64,000 nt of DNA from [Clostridium] citroniae WAL-17108 (GCF_000233455.1 NZ_JH376420.1:1181489-1245488), one strand, 5' to 3'. Positions 8,086 to 16,992 are shown, counted from the stretch's first letter. The notes: generated by a model not told the origin, from the letters alone. Numbers and translations are program-made.

Positions 8086-8775
8086 ATGAATGAAGATAAA
8101 GATAAGACAGCGTCTGCCGAAACAAAACTGATCCAGTTTATACAGGACAATGATCTACAGGTGGGTTCCCTCCTCCCGTCCGAACGGCAGCTGGCCGCAA
8201 AACTGAATATTTCCCGAGGCCAGCTGCGCAATGCGATCCAGAAGCTGGCCCATGAAGACATGTTTGATGTCATCCCCCAGGTAGGTACCATGCTGAAAAG
8301 CCGGCAGCCCGGAGCCACCATATTTAAAAAAGTACTGAATCTGGACACAGTGGATCTGCAGTCCCTGATCGAAGTCCGAATTTCCCTGGAAGTGACTGCG
8401 GCAGGACTGGCTGCCAAGCGTGCCGCACAGGACGACATTCAAGCCATCAGGGACGCCTGTCTGGCCTACGAACGGGAAGCCAGTGCCTACAGCCCATGGC
8501 ATGAGGAAAATATCCGTTTTCACATGGCGATCATCCGCGCCTCCAAAAACGGAGCCATTATCGCCATCATGGAAAACCTGTTGAATGAGGCCGTGCTCTA
8601 TACCCGTTCCAAGCAGTCCTCCTACACCCAGGAAAGGCTAAACCGCTCCATCCGCGAGCATAAAGCCATAACCGATGCCATATGCAGCCATGATGATGAA
8701 GCTGCTGTCCGGGAAATGAGTTTCCATATGCAGAAGATGGCCGATGTGGCGGAGAAACTGAGTAAGATATTTTAA
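8086..8775 (+). CDS. GntR-family (FadR subgroup) transcriptional regulator
   Basis: A 229-residue regulator preceded by GGGGAATCACA before ATG. Residues 10-75 form the GntR winged helix (GSLLPSERQLAAKLNISRGQ) and the remainder is an FCD all-helical effector domain, with His/Asp/Glu residues suited to metal-assisted carboxylate binding (E-N-I-R-F-H, and REHKAI near the end). It is divergent from the transporter-proC-hyuA operon, whose promoter carries two TGGTTA(T/A)CCA sites, so it most likely represses that operon until a small organic acid or amino acid derivative binds. Confidence 0.9.
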   Translation: MNEDKDKTASAETKLIQFIQDNDLQVGSLLPSERQLAAKLNISRGQLRNAIQKLAHEDMFDVIPQVGTMLKSRQPGATIFKKVLNLDTVDLQSLIEVRISLEVTAAGLAAKRAAQDDIQAIRDACLAYEREASAYSPWHEENIRFHMAIIRASKNGAIIAIMENLLNEAVLYTRSKQSSYTQERLNRSIREHKAITDAICSHDDEAAVREMSFHMQKMADVAEKLSKIF

Positions 8776-8776
8776 A

Positions 8777-8831
8777 AAAACCTCTATGGAAATCCCCTGC
8801 TCCTGTCAGCAGGCCGATCCATAGAGGTTTT
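8777..8831. terminator. Bidirectional terminator
   Basis: A 14-bp perfect stem, AAAACCTCTATGGA (8777-8790) and TCCATAGAGGTTTT (8818-8831), contains an inner CCTGCT/AGCAGG hairpin. T-runs occur on both strands, so it can end transcription of the GntR gene and of minus-strand transcripts from the pseudogene region. Confidence 0.8.
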
Positions 8832-8856
8832 ATGTCTTCAGACTATCTTTATATTC

Positions 8857-9381
8857 TTATCTGAAAACAATCATCCAGCTGCGAGGCTGCGCTTTGCAGC
8901 TTTGCCTGAAGTGTGTTTTCCAACATGGAAACAGTTCCGAATCCATCACATCTGCAAGGGCCTGGCATCTAGGCGTAATAATGGCCGTTGCGGCAGTTGA
9001 CGTGTTGTTATCCGAATGGGATCCGGTGGTGTGGAAGTTACGTCCGCGGTATTGGAAATGCTTCCCTGAGCGTCCGGACGAGCCGTCCCCCTGATCAGGA
9101 TCGTCTGTGTTTTCCCGCTTACCATGGTGCCAAAGCCCAGGATCCCCGGCCATGGATTAAATGTCACTCCGCCATCCGTGGAAAATTCCACTCCGGTGAG
9201 TGCAGCTGGTATACTGTCGGTCAATGTTACATTTTCCGCTGAGGACGGATCTGCATTTGACGCTGTGATGGTGTAGGTCAGTTGTGCTCCCTGCTTTACA
9301 GAGCCGGAACCGGCTGTCTTAGTTACTGAAATATCTGTCAGGAAACCTTCGATCAGCACCGGAACCTCATTGGAGGCCACA
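8857..9381 (-). pseudogene. Remnant of a DUF11/conserved-repeat surface protein
   Basis: The minus strand encodes EGFLTDISVTKTAGSGSVKQ and NTADVTSTPPDP, the DUF11 repeat found in large cell-surface proteins. The frame then breaks: after STPPDP the expected SDNNTSTAATAIIT continues in another frame, consistent with loss of one base near 9010, and a third frame carries a plausible C-terminus. In-frame sequence 5' of the domain meets a stop near 9404, so the front of the gene is gone. It is a 3' fragment with at least one frameshift, and very unlikely to be functional. Confidence 0.65.
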
Positions 9382-9540
9382 TTAAATTCCGCGGGAATCC
9401 CTCAAAATGCGCTTACGCCCCTGGTCCAGCCCGGCAAGTGCCTCCATCTCCTCATCGTTCAGGGCAAAATCAAATACACTGACGCCCATGGACCGGATCT
9501 TCCCGGACCCATATGCCTCCTCCATGGCCCGGTAGGCTTC
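9382..9540 (-). pseudogene. Aldo/keto reductase remnant with a large internal deletion
   Basis: The minus strand reads EAYRAMEEAYGSGKIRSMGVS, the strand/helix region typical of aldo/keto reductases, then jumps straight to VFDFALNDEEMEALAGLDQG, which matches the extreme C-terminal helix of the same family. Roughly 100 residues between them, including cofactor-binding loops, are missing, and the N-terminal half is absent (an in-frame stop lies at 9541). It faces a LysR remnant, an arrangement also seen with the intact AKR and LysR genes at 56.3-58.6 kb. Confidence 0.65.
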
Positions 9541-9580
9541 CTAATATTTCATAAAATGAATACTAAAACAAGGAGCTGCC

Positions 9581-9900
9581 ATGCTGAATCTGATAGAATT
9601 AGAACAGTTTGTAGCATTTGCTTATTACGGCACACTGTCAAAAGCCTCCATTCCGTTACTGTTGAATCCTGTGCCCCTGCACCCTTGTGGACCGTACTCC
9701 CGGAGCTATCCTCCCATTATCCTGACATGTCCATTTCATCCAGTATCCAGAATCCTGACGATATCGTAAACCATGTGATCGCTCATACCTGCGATATTGG
9801 AATCCTGCCCTATCCGGTGGAAAGCGAAGGGATCCTATGCACCCCCATATTAAAAGCTGATCACAAACAGTCCCTGGTTTTAAACCTTCCATCGGACATT
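9581..9900 (+). pseudogene. LysR-family regulator remnant with deleted DNA-binding domain
   Basis: Translation from 9581 begins MLNLIELEQFVAFAYYGTLS, the first helices of a LysR winged-helix domain, but after about 24 codons the DNA jumps to effector-domain sequence in another frame: VTVESCAPAPLWTVLPELSS then YPDMSISSSIQ and CDIGILPYPVE. About 90 codons that should hold the recognition helix and linker are missing. The sequence then runs into the 3' end of the convergent CotH-like gene. Non-functional as a regulator. Confidence 0.65.
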
Positions 9901-9910
9901 TCCAGACGCC

Positions 9911-12157
9911 CTACTCAAACACGGCCTCAGCTTTAGTACCGGCACTCCCCAGCGTCACCTCAATGGCAGGATCTCTATATTCCACTGTGGTACCTTCCGC
10001 CAGATCCGTTACCACGAATTTGACAAACCCATGGCCATCCTTTGCCTCTGCCCTAAGGCGCTGCGCGGTCCCCGCAAAATACCGTCCGCTCCAGGATGAG
10101 GCATCGGACACGCCCTTTGTTTCTTCTGTAATATCAGTATCATTGATACGGATAAAACCGGCCTCACTGTCCGTAAAAAGCGTCACGTCCACAACATTTG
10201 ACAAGGAGAAACGTTCCTGCAAATAGCCCTCCATGTATCCGGCGCGTTCCTGCGCGAACCGGACCATCTTGTCCACGGCAGCTTCCCAGCTTTCCCTGCC
10301 TGGTACGGAGCCGGGATAACGGTTCGCCTGTTCATCGATGGCAGGCTCAATCTCTGATTTCCAGTTGCTGATCGCTTCCGCCACCGTGCCGGCGTTATAA
10401 TTTGTATTCATCACATCGCAGAACCGGTTGATAAATCCGGCCTGGAACCCTTGGTTTTCCAGCAAGCGTCTGAATATCAGTGTTGATTGGGAGGAAGTGA
10501 AACCACTGCCCCGTCTTCCGGATGAACTTTCATTCAGGGCATGGGACAAGGTATCGTTGGTCTGATCGCTCATCAGCCCAAAACCCCAGTCCATATCCTT
10601 GATGATCCAACGGTAGCGCCCGTCCTTGTACCACTCCGCTCCGCCGTCATATCCGCCGTTCTCTGTCCTGTACCGCCAGAAAACGTTATTATTGGCCGGC
10701 CAGTCCGTATTGGCGGAATAAATATTGGCAATATGGTAATCCATGAGATTATCTATGTCCACATACTCCAACGCTTTCTGGTAGCTGCTTTCATCTGCCA
10801 TGGAATGGTCATTGAAAAAATTCCACATCTCCTCATAATATTCCAGATCGCTTTCTTCCCCCTCGCTGACCTCGGGCGTGCTGTTTCCGCTTGCAATCTC
10901 CAGGACCGTCACACGGTCCCCATCAATATCATAATGGTTTGCAAAATAATGGTCATCGTATCGCTCACGGATATTGTATATACCCCAAAATTCCCCGTTT
11001 ACAAAAGCAACGCAGGGCCGTGCTGCCTGGGTGTCCACATTCAGATCACTGACAAGTTCCTGCATCAATGCATCCCTGAACAGAGTGCCGGAATTGTCAT
11101 TGCCGCTGGAGCGCAAAATAATCCGCTTGAATGTGGCAAGGATATCGTCATTACAGGACTTTGTCAGACCATCAAAAATCTCATACTCTATGGTGGGGTT
11201 CTCCTTGTCATAGCTATCCTTGGCGTAAAAACGCAAAGCCTTTTGTGCCAGTGACCGGGTCGTGCCTCCGTTGATCCGCACCCCCATGTTCTGGGAAACC
11301 ACCAACGTACCGGCCGGTTCAAACAGTTCAAAATACACCGGCCTTTCCCAGTCGGAACCGGACTGGCTGTAATTGGCGTAAATACCGGTCGCCTCGTCAA
11401 AGAGATTGGACGAGTCGGTGACAACGGATACCACCGGCAGGCTGCCATACCGCGACATAATATTCTGGCTGACAAAATATGACTTGACCGAGATACGGGA
11501 TAATATAGCCCCGTCTGCCGAAAATACCGCTGCCTTCACCACGGTTCCCTTAAACACATTTTCCGCCGGTTCCGCCGATAAAGAACCTCCACGAGGACCT
11601 CTGCCGCCGCCATTGCCAGGCCCGCGCTGTTCTCTGTCTGTATTTGCAGGTTTCGGTTCATTGCTGTCCGTATCTGCTCCTTTTGGATCATTGCCTTGCT
11701 CCATGGAAAGGTTGGAGCCCTCCGGCCGGGGAACCTGAAAACCGCCTGGCCGGTTTCCAGGCATTCCCCCTCCGCTGCCAAAGCCTCCGCCCTGTCCAAG
11801 CGTGCCGGCAGCCTGATTCGAGAGCAGGTTCTCCTCGCCGGTTCTGTCCGTAATTGTGATTCCCGCTGCGTACTCCGGTGATCCATCCGTTGGGTCGCTG
11901 CCGTCCAGCGTATATCGGATGATCCCATTCTCCGTGTCTGTGGAAAGTTCCAACACAAACTCCTGCTCATAAAAGCCACTTTCCCGTGAAAATATCACAC
12001 TGCCTGTTTTTGCTGCATTATCACTTATTTGTTCCGTACTTCCGGCCGTTTCACCAGCTATCCGGCTGCACCCGGCCGCAGAACATAACATGGCCGCCGT
12101 TACGCAAATGGCCGTTGCCCGAATTATAGTATTCTTCAAAGCTGCTCTCCTCCGCAC
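9911..12157 (-). CDS. CotH-like kinase-domain lipoprotein with chitobiase-type domain
   Basis: A 748-residue exported protein. I choose the GTG start at 12157 because GAGGT sits 8 bp upstream. A signal peptide with a lipobox (SAAGC) is followed by a chitobiase/beta-hexosaminidase C-terminal-like domain (YTLDGSDPTDG), a Gly/Pro/Asn-rich linker, then a CotH kinase-like domain (VRINGGTTRSLAQKALRFYA; GEFWGIYNIRERYDDHYFAN; DMDWGFG). CotH proteins are atypical protein kinases first known from spore coats; extracellular lipoprotein versions occur in clostridial surface systems. The putative metal-binding Asp residues of DMDWG are present. Its substrate is unknown, and no coat gene is nearby. Confidence 0.85.
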   Translation of the reverse strand: MRRRAALKNTIIRATAICVTAAMLCSAAGCSRIAGETAGSTEQISDNAAKTGSVIFSRESGFYEQEFVLELSTDTENGIIRYTLDGSDPTDGSPEYAAGITITDRTGEENLLSNQAAGTLGQGGGFGSGGGMPGNRPGGFQVPRPEGSNLSMEQGNDPKGADTDSNEPKPANTDREQRGPGNGGGRGPRGGSLSAEPAENVFKGTVVKAAVFSADGAILSRISVKSYFVSQNIMSRYGSLPVVSVVTDSSNLFDEATGIYANYSQSGSDWERPVYFELFEPAGTLVVSQNMGVRINGGTTRSLAQKALRFYAKDSYDKENPTIEYEIFDGLTKSCNDDILATFKRIILRSSGNDNSGTLFRDALMQELVSDLNVDTQAARPCVAFVNGEFWGIYNIRERYDDHYFANHYDIDGDRVTVLEIASGNSTPEVSEGEESDLEYYEEMWNFFNDHSMADESSYQKALEYVDIDNLMDYHIANIYSANTDWPANNNVFWRYRTENGGYDGGAEWYKDGRYRWIIKDMDWGFGLMSDQTNDTLSHALNESSSGRRGSGFTSSQSTLIFRRLLENQGFQAGFINRFCDVMNTNYNAGTVAEAISNWKSEIEPAIDEQANRYPGSVPGRESWEAAVDKMVRFAQERAGYMEGYLQERFSLSNVVDVTLFTDSEAGFIRINDTDITEETKGVSDASSWSGRYFAGTAQRLRAEAKDGHGFVKFVVTDLAEGTTVEYRDPAIEVTLGSAGTKAEAVFE

Positions 12158-12251
12158 TTTTTTTACCTCTTTTTTAATATAGCATGAGAACATTAAATTA
12201 AGCTGAAAACGCTGTGAAGAATCTGCGTACCAAATAAACTGATTTTTTTTC

Positions 12252-12929
12252 CTACTCCGAAGTCACATACGTCACCATATCAGCCGCATTGCTGCGGACC
12301 GATGGCCCTGTCACTCCATCCATTGTTTCATCTGCCGAGCGGTCCTCACTCCCCACCAGTAATACTGCGGCTGCGCTTTGATCCTCCGGTATTCCCAGCA
12401 GGGATCTGTATTCCGCCTTTTTATCGCCGTTTAAGACAATGGTTGGGGATGAGAGGATCTTTCTACCATACCCCAGCAGTTTTGCCTCCGCAAGCATATT
12501 CTGGCAGGCAAGGCCAGCATCAAATTCAGAACCCTCCTGACAGGATATGATGATGGCTAAAGGTGCATCCGCAATTCCTGCTTTTTTAACCGTTGATTCA
12601 CCCCTATCTGCCTGTGCCGGGCGGTTTGCAGACATTTCATCCGATATCTGCTGCAGAATCTCCCTGTTTGTTACAGCCGTAAAATGCCATGGCTGTTGGT
12701 TCATTGCACTGGGGGCATTTATTCCTGCCTGAAGGATATGCTCCATATCCGCCTCAGGAACACGCTCCTGTGTAAAATACTGCGTTGTTCTGGCATCAAT
12801 CAGCAGTGTCGCAGCATTTTTACCACTGCCGTTATCTGCATGTTTGCTGCATGCGGAAGATAGAAACGACAATATAAGAACCATTAAAATAGAACCGCAC
12901 ACACCTTTTTTCATAATTACTTTTTTCAT
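12252..12929 (-). CDS. Exported nitroreductase-family lipoprotein
   Basis: A 225-residue protein with an N-terminal signal sequence and lipobox (LSSAC), followed by a nitroreductase fold: ARTTQYFTQERVPEADMEHI, the FMN-binding INAPSAMNQQPWHF motif and the C-terminal LGIPEDQSAAAVLLVG segment. Nitroreductases are normally cytoplasmic FMN/NAD(P)H enzymes; a lipoprotein version outside the membrane would need another electron donor. The ATG at 12929 follows AAAGGAGC. It lies 95 bp upstream of the CotH-like lipoprotein gene and may be cotranscribed. Confidence 0.8.
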   Translation of the reverse strand: MKKVIMKKGVCGSILMVLILSFLSSACSKHADNGSGKNAATLLIDARTTQYFTQERVPEADMEHILQAGINAPSAMNQQPWHFTAVTNREILQQISDEMSANRPAQADRGESTVKKAGIADAPLAIIISCQEGSEFDAGLACQNMLAEAKLLGYGRKILSSPTIVLNGDKKAEYRSLLGIPEDQSAAAVLLVGSEDRSADETMDGVTGPSVRSNAADMVTYVTSE

Positions 12930-13068
12930 AATTGCTCCTTTCCTTCATCTGCTTTGCAGCTTGGTATAAGCCCGCTTAAGCTTTCCTGCTTCCTTTTGGA
13001 TATAAGTATCTTTTCCCTCTCAGGCAGCACCTCTGAGCTTTTTCAATTATACAGGATAAAGGTAAAGT

Positions 13069-13155
13069 TTAAATAAACTCCCCAAGGGATTCCAATATTC
13101 CCCCGCAGTTCTTTTCATATAATGTATATGGTACAAGTGCATTCAGATAATTCAT
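13069..13155 (-). CDS. Possible 28-residue small protein
   Basis: ATG at 13155 is preceded by AAAAGGG and opens MNYLNALVPYTLYEKNCGGI before a stop 28 codons on. I recognise no family. It lies in the 12930-13213 interval, which otherwise shows no gene. It could be a 3' remnant or chance. Confidence 0.2.
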   Translation of the reverse strand: MNYLNALVPYTLYEKNCGGILESLGEFI

Positions 13156-13212
13156 AAAAACCCTTTTCGCAATGATCATAAACAATCCAAACCATAAAAC
13201 AATCCTGCCTGC

Positions 13213-13243
13213 AAAAAAGGTGCGGTTCCAATTGAACCGCACC
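13213..13243 (-). terminator. Rho-independent terminator
   Basis: A perfect 10-bp stem, GGTGCGGTTC (13219-13228) with GAACCGCACC (13234-13243), around a 5-nt loop. On the minus strand it is followed by six T. It ends the transcript of the small gene finishing at 13271. Confidence 0.85.
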
Positions 13244-13270
13244 CCCAAAACTTCACCGGGCTCTGCCCGC

Positions 13271-13597
13271 CTACCTCCTGGATCCGCCTTCCATCCAACC
13301 CCAAAACTCATCCACTGCCTGCATAACGGTCCTGCAGGGCCGTCCCTGTTCCTTGATCCCGTTATCCTTAATGCAGACCACATGGAACATATAGTTGTTA
13401 ATGGGAACATAATCCATTTCAATCATCAGGTTGGCGTCCAGATCCTGGAGCAGCACCATTGTGGTCTGCGCGCTGCTGATATAGCTTTGTACGCCGGATA
13501 AGTATCTCAGACAATCGTTTTCCTTTTTAAAAGCATCTGCCAGTTGTCTTAATTTTTCTTTCCTGTCCTCTGATGTACATTTGGTATAATGCCACAT
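13271..13597 (-). CDS. Conserved-looking hypothetical protein, 108 residues
   Basis: The start at 13597 (MWHYTKCTSEDRKEK) follows GGAGG at short spacing; an alternative ATG nine codons upstream has a weaker site. The product is soluble and mixed alpha/beta, with a helix rich in Lys/Glu/Arg, a hydrophobic strand (NLMIEMDYVPINNYMFHVVC) and a Trp-rich end (FWGWMEGG). No known domain recognised. A single-gene transcript is likely: a strong terminator follows directly and its upstream neighbour ends 70 bp away. Confidence 0.6.
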   Translation of the reverse strand: MWHYTKCTSEDRKEKLRQLADAFKKENDCLRYLSGVQSYISSAQTTMVLLQDLDANLMIEMDYVPINNYMFHVVCIKDNGIKEQGRPCRTVMQAVDEFWGWMEGGSRR

Positions 13598-13669
13598 AGC
13601 CCCTCCATTTTCCAATGTTTCCATTTTCCTTTCGTCAGCCGGCTTCTACCTTTATTATAACAGTCATCA

Positions 13670-15472
13670 TCAGATTATTCCAATCTTTTTCCCTTCATAA
13701 TACAGTTCTTTTGTTTCCGGGTCCTTTGTAAATTTTGCCATAAATTCATTCCACACATACTCACACTCGCTGGGCCAGGTGGCATGGGCCTTTGTATCGG
13801 TCTCCGTCAAATGCAGCATGGGCACATGGTCCTCTGTCTCAAATATATAATGGGTCACCAGCCCTTCCTTAAAGCTGCAGTTTTTCCCGCCGTCCATGTA
13901 GCTGTAATCCGCCCATTTCTTTGTGAGCCCGTATCGGTTACACCAGTGGTCCACCAGTTTCTCCGCCTGTGTAAATCCGCCCTTAAACGCGGAATCGCAG
14001 CAGCCCAGATTGGCTATGATGGGTATCAGGGAGCCCTGCACGGCCGGCCGCTCCTTTTCTCCCCGCTCCACTGCCTCTATGTCGGTGTGCCTTGCGGAAA
14101 ATGGAGCCACTGCCGCAAAATAATCAGGGCGGTAGGCAGCGCAGGCCCAGCTCATCATCCCGCCTGAGGACTGGCCGCTTCCGTAGACACGGCTTTTGTC
14201 AACCGGATAATGGCCGGTCAGCCACTGGTACAAAAAGTCCAGGAACCTCATATCCTCGGGCCGCTCCGGCTGGGGATATCCGGTATTCCACATGGCCCGG
14301 AAAATGTTATTGGTCTTAAGTCCGCTGATGGAGCGCACCTCATTCGGCTCAGACGCGGTGGGCATGATGATCATAAACCCATACTGATCCGCCACATAAC
14401 TCCACCCAATGCGGTCAGCGATCTCATCCCCGCTGCCTCCTGCCCCATGGAACACAAACAGGGCGGGCAGTTCCCTGTCTGTTGGCGCGGACTCGGGGAC
14501 ATATACATACCACTCCCTGCGGTACGTATCGCGGCGGTCCGCATAGTATCCGCCCCACACATCGGCCGAAAACTTTTCAAATCCCCGTTGGTAGATATTG
14601 CCCGCCTGTCTCAGGGCGCCGTTGTTAGTACCCGGGTAGCGGTAGATCCCGTCAAAAAGCTCTGTCAGGATCGCTTCGCTGTACTCCCGGCCCACCCACG
14701 CCTTCCATGGCCCGAAATCAGCCACCACCTTTGCGCACCAATGCTCATCCACAGTGCCGCCCTTTTGCGGATGCCAGATCATCCTGCTCCCATCCTCCAC
14801 AGGAGATTCCATACTGTGGTTTGAATGCCTGTAATAGCCGATCATCCTCCGGGCAGCTTCATCCTTTCCGGCAAAGCCAAGCCATACCGGCCACTGCACT
14901 TCACTGAGTGAAATGCCTTCCACCCGGGATGGCGATGCCTGCAGGGTCCTTACCTCTTCTTCCGTCATTCCCTTTGTCCCCAGCAGGGCTAAGGCCGCAT
15001 ACGCCCTTGGCATCATCCTGCTCTGGGCGCCCACCGCATCAGCGCAATCCCCATAAGCCACGGCATAGAAATTGGCCTGGAAGGAGCAGAACATGGGCCG
15101 GACCGCAAGGTCATTATTCAGGGCGTTCAGATAATCCAGATCCTCTTTGTCATTATTCCATCCCTTCTCATCTTTTGCTTCCATGAGCACAAGATAAAGC
15201 CCGTATTGATCCGATAATTCCTTCCAGCCGCTGTCCACCATAAACTCCCATGGGTTAGATCCGCCCGGCACACCGATAAACACAGTGGGTTGATTGTACA
15301 CAGATCCTTCCGGTATGTAAAATTTTGAGGAACGGGTCACGCCCTCTCCCACCCCACAGTCAAACTGGTAATATCCGTGCAGGAACTGTCTGTAATAATG
15401 CTGCTTGTCAATGGTAACCAGGGACGCGTCAGGCAGTGCCTGGGCCACCGGTTCCTGTAAATATGATCTCAT
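13670..15472 (-). CDS. PHB-depolymerase/feruloyl-esterase-like alpha/beta hydrolase
   Basis: A 600-residue cytoplasmic protein; the start at 15472 (MRSYLQEPVAQALPD) follows GAGAGGTG. The C-terminal half is a complete LpqC/PHB-depolymerase-like esterase: LPALFVFHGAGGSGDEIADR (oxyanion loop), GSGQSSGGMMSW (nucleophile Ser), and a late GLVTHYIFETEDHVPM His region. The N-terminal half looks like a second, degenerate alpha/beta-hydrolase domain (VFIGVPGGSNPWEFMV) with YGDCADAVGA where a nucleophile elbow should be. No signal peptide is seen. It is 27 bp downstream of an SLC13-like carrier, suggesting import and hydrolysis of an ester. Confidence 0.8.
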   Translation of the reverse strand: MRSYLQEPVAQALPDASLVTIDKQHYYRQFLHGYYQFDCGVGEGVTRSSKFYIPEGSVYNQPTVFIGVPGGSNPWEFMVDSGWKELSDQYGLYLVLMEAKDEKGWNNDKEDLDYLNALNNDLAVRPMFCSFQANFYAVAYGDCADAVGAQSRMMPRAYAALALLGTKGMTEEEVRTLQASPSRVEGISLSEVQWPVWLGFAGKDEAARRMIGYYRHSNHSMESPVEDGSRMIWHPQKGGTVDEHWCAKVVADFGPWKAWVGREYSEAILTELFDGIYRYPGTNNGALRQAGNIYQRGFEKFSADVWGGYYADRRDTYRREWYVYVPESAPTDRELPALFVFHGAGGSGDEIADRIGWSYVADQYGFMIIMPTASEPNEVRSISGLKTNNIFRAMWNTGYPQPERPEDMRFLDFLYQWLTGHYPVDKSRVYGSGQSSGGMMSWACAAYRPDYFAAVAPFSARHTDIEAVERGEKERPAVQGSLIPIIANLGCCDSAFKGGFTQAEKLVDHWCNRYGLTKKWADYSYMDGGKNCSFKEGLVTHYIFETEDHVPMLHLTETDTKAHATWPSECEYVWNEFMAKFTKDPETKELYYEGKKIGII

Positions 15473-15498
15473 ACAAAACACCTCTCTTTTTAATCTGA

Positions 15499-16779
15499 TC
15501 AAGCCGGATATACCGGAAAGAAAATGCTGGCTGATACAACGAGGGTCACAACCGCGATCAACAGGTAAGGCATTGTAAACTTAAGAAGTTTACCCGGCTC
15601 GTGCTGGCCGATGGCAAAGGCAAGGGCACACTCAGCGGACCCGCTTGGAAATGCAATGGCCATGATGGAAGCAATATTAATGATCAGTACAATCCCCCTG
15701 GGATCCATGCCCGCCACCATGGAAAGGGATGCGGCAATGGGTGTCAGAACAGCGGCTGTCCCCGTGTTGGACATGAATGTGGTCATCACAATGGTAGTCA
15801 CTGCAAAAACAAACAGTACGAACATGCCGGAAGGCTTTTCCCCAAGAAGGATAAGAAGCCAGTTGCCAATCATATCGCCCACACCGGACTTACCAATGGC
15901 GTCCGACATGACCAGAACACCGGCGATCATCCACACCATGTCACCGGTGAGGGAGTTGACCGTCTCTTTGGTTGTCAGGGTTTTTGTGTAAAGCAGCACA
16001 AGAACGCCGGCGGCCGGGATCACATACATCAGGTTACCGATCCTTGCACCGAAAATGAATCCAAGGAGAACACCAATAAACACAATATTGATAATGGTCT
16101 CATCCCGCTTTGAGATGGCGGCAGCTTCCTTTACCTCTTTTACATCCGAAGTATTGACCCCATGCCTGGGAATGAATTTCCATGCAAACAGCGCATAAAC
16201 CGTAAGCGCAGTGGCGGGGATAAAGGATACCTTGATAAAATCCCCGGGCAGAAGCATCAGGTCGGGATTATTGATGATCCCTTCATAATAAGCGTTTGCT
16301 GTGGGCGACATGGTTGCACCCAGCCCTACCGGGAATTTAAGGCTCCACGCAGCCATAACGGCAAATGCCGCAAAGATCATACGTGAAGCGCAGATCTCAT
16401 CCTTATCATCCAGTGAAACCAGGAACAGTGCCACAATGGAAATAATGGCTGTCCTGCCCATCAGCTGTGCAAGGACAATGGTCACCAGGAATAAAAAGAT
16501 AATAAATGCCAGTCCGCTCTTTCCCTTGATCCGCTCCATGCTGTTGCGCACCTTGTTAATGAGACTGGTCTTTCCAAAGGCATAGGCAACCGTAAACATA
16601 CAGGCAATGAGAATCGTGGTCTTGTTGGCCAGACCTGAAAATGCAGTTGAAATATCAAACACACCTGTTAAAGCAAGCATTACGCAGCAGGTCATGGTGG
16701 TCACGCCATAAGGGACCTTATGGGTAAAGAACATGGCGATCATAAAGACCAGCAATCCTAACACAATATACATCTGCAT
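15499..16779 (-). CDS. SLC13/DASS-type anion symporter
   Basis: A 426-residue polytopic protein with about 11 hydrophobic segments. Two pseudo-repeats carry the SLC13-like motifs: FPVGLGATMSPTANAYYEG in the first half and MTTFMSNTGTAAVLTPIAAS in the second, the latter matching the S-N-T carboxylate-binding motif of the DASS family. It should import a di-/tricarboxylate or related anion with sodium or protons. The start at 16779 follows GAGGGGG. It forms an operon with the esterase gene and is divergent from a LysR regulator, with overlapping divergent promoters. Confidence 0.85.
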   Translation of the reverse strand: MQMYIVLGLLVFMIAMFFTHKVPYGVTTMTCCVMLALTGVFDISTAFSGLANKTTILIACMFTVAYAFGKTSLINKVRNSMERIKGKSGLAFIIFLFLVTIVLAQLMGRTAIISIVALFLVSLDDKDEICASRMIFAAFAVMAAWSLKFPVGLGATMSPTANAYYEGIINNPDLMLLPGDFIKVSFIPATALTVYALFAWKFIPRHGVNTSDVKEVKEAAAISKRDETIINIVFIGVLLGFIFGARIGNLMYVIPAAGVLVLLYTKTLTTKETVNSLTGDMVWMIAGVLVMSDAIGKSGVGDMIGNWLLILLGEKPSGMFVLFVFAVTTIVMTTFMSNTGTAAVLTPIAASLSMVAGMDPRGIVLIINIASIMAIAFPSGSAECALAFAIGQHEPGKLLKFTMPYLLIAVVTLVVSASIFFPVYPA

Positions 16780-16804
16780 AAATGAACCCCCTCATACTTT
16801 TTAT

Positions 16805-16976
16805 ATTTTAAGTAAAATTTATTCAATTGTCTCTTCTACGGATTTTGAATGGACATATCCCCTAATTTGCCGGCAATTAGGAATCACTCAATATCCTTGT
16901 TGATTCTGTGTTTTTAGTATAGTTTAAATTTTTCTTATTGACAACAATATAAAAATTATGTTAATTTTAAGTAAAA
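16805..16976. promoter_or_regulatory. Divergent control region with paired repeats and a LysR-type dyad
   Basis: ATTTTAAGTAAAA occurs exactly at 16805-16817 and again at 16964-16976, near the two divergent start codons. Between them lies an inverted repeat CCTAATT-N7-AATTAGG (16861-16881). Minus-strand promoter: TTGTCA (16939-16944), 17 bp, TATACT (16916-16921). Plus-strand candidate: TTGACA (16938-16943) with a weak -10 near 16962. The two -35 boxes overlap, a common LysR arrangement. Regulator binding is inferred. Confidence 0.55.
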
Positions 16977-16992
16977 GTTATGGAGGTTTTCC

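Noticed and set aside
9370..9936. 188-residue plus-strand frame as an intact gene
   Set aside because: Only its second half has meaning (LysR effector domain); the first half is antisense to the AKR remnant.
13069..13422. 117-residue minus-strand frame
   Set aside because: Most of it overlaps the better-supported 13271-13597 gene and the terminator; only the last 28 codons could be separate.
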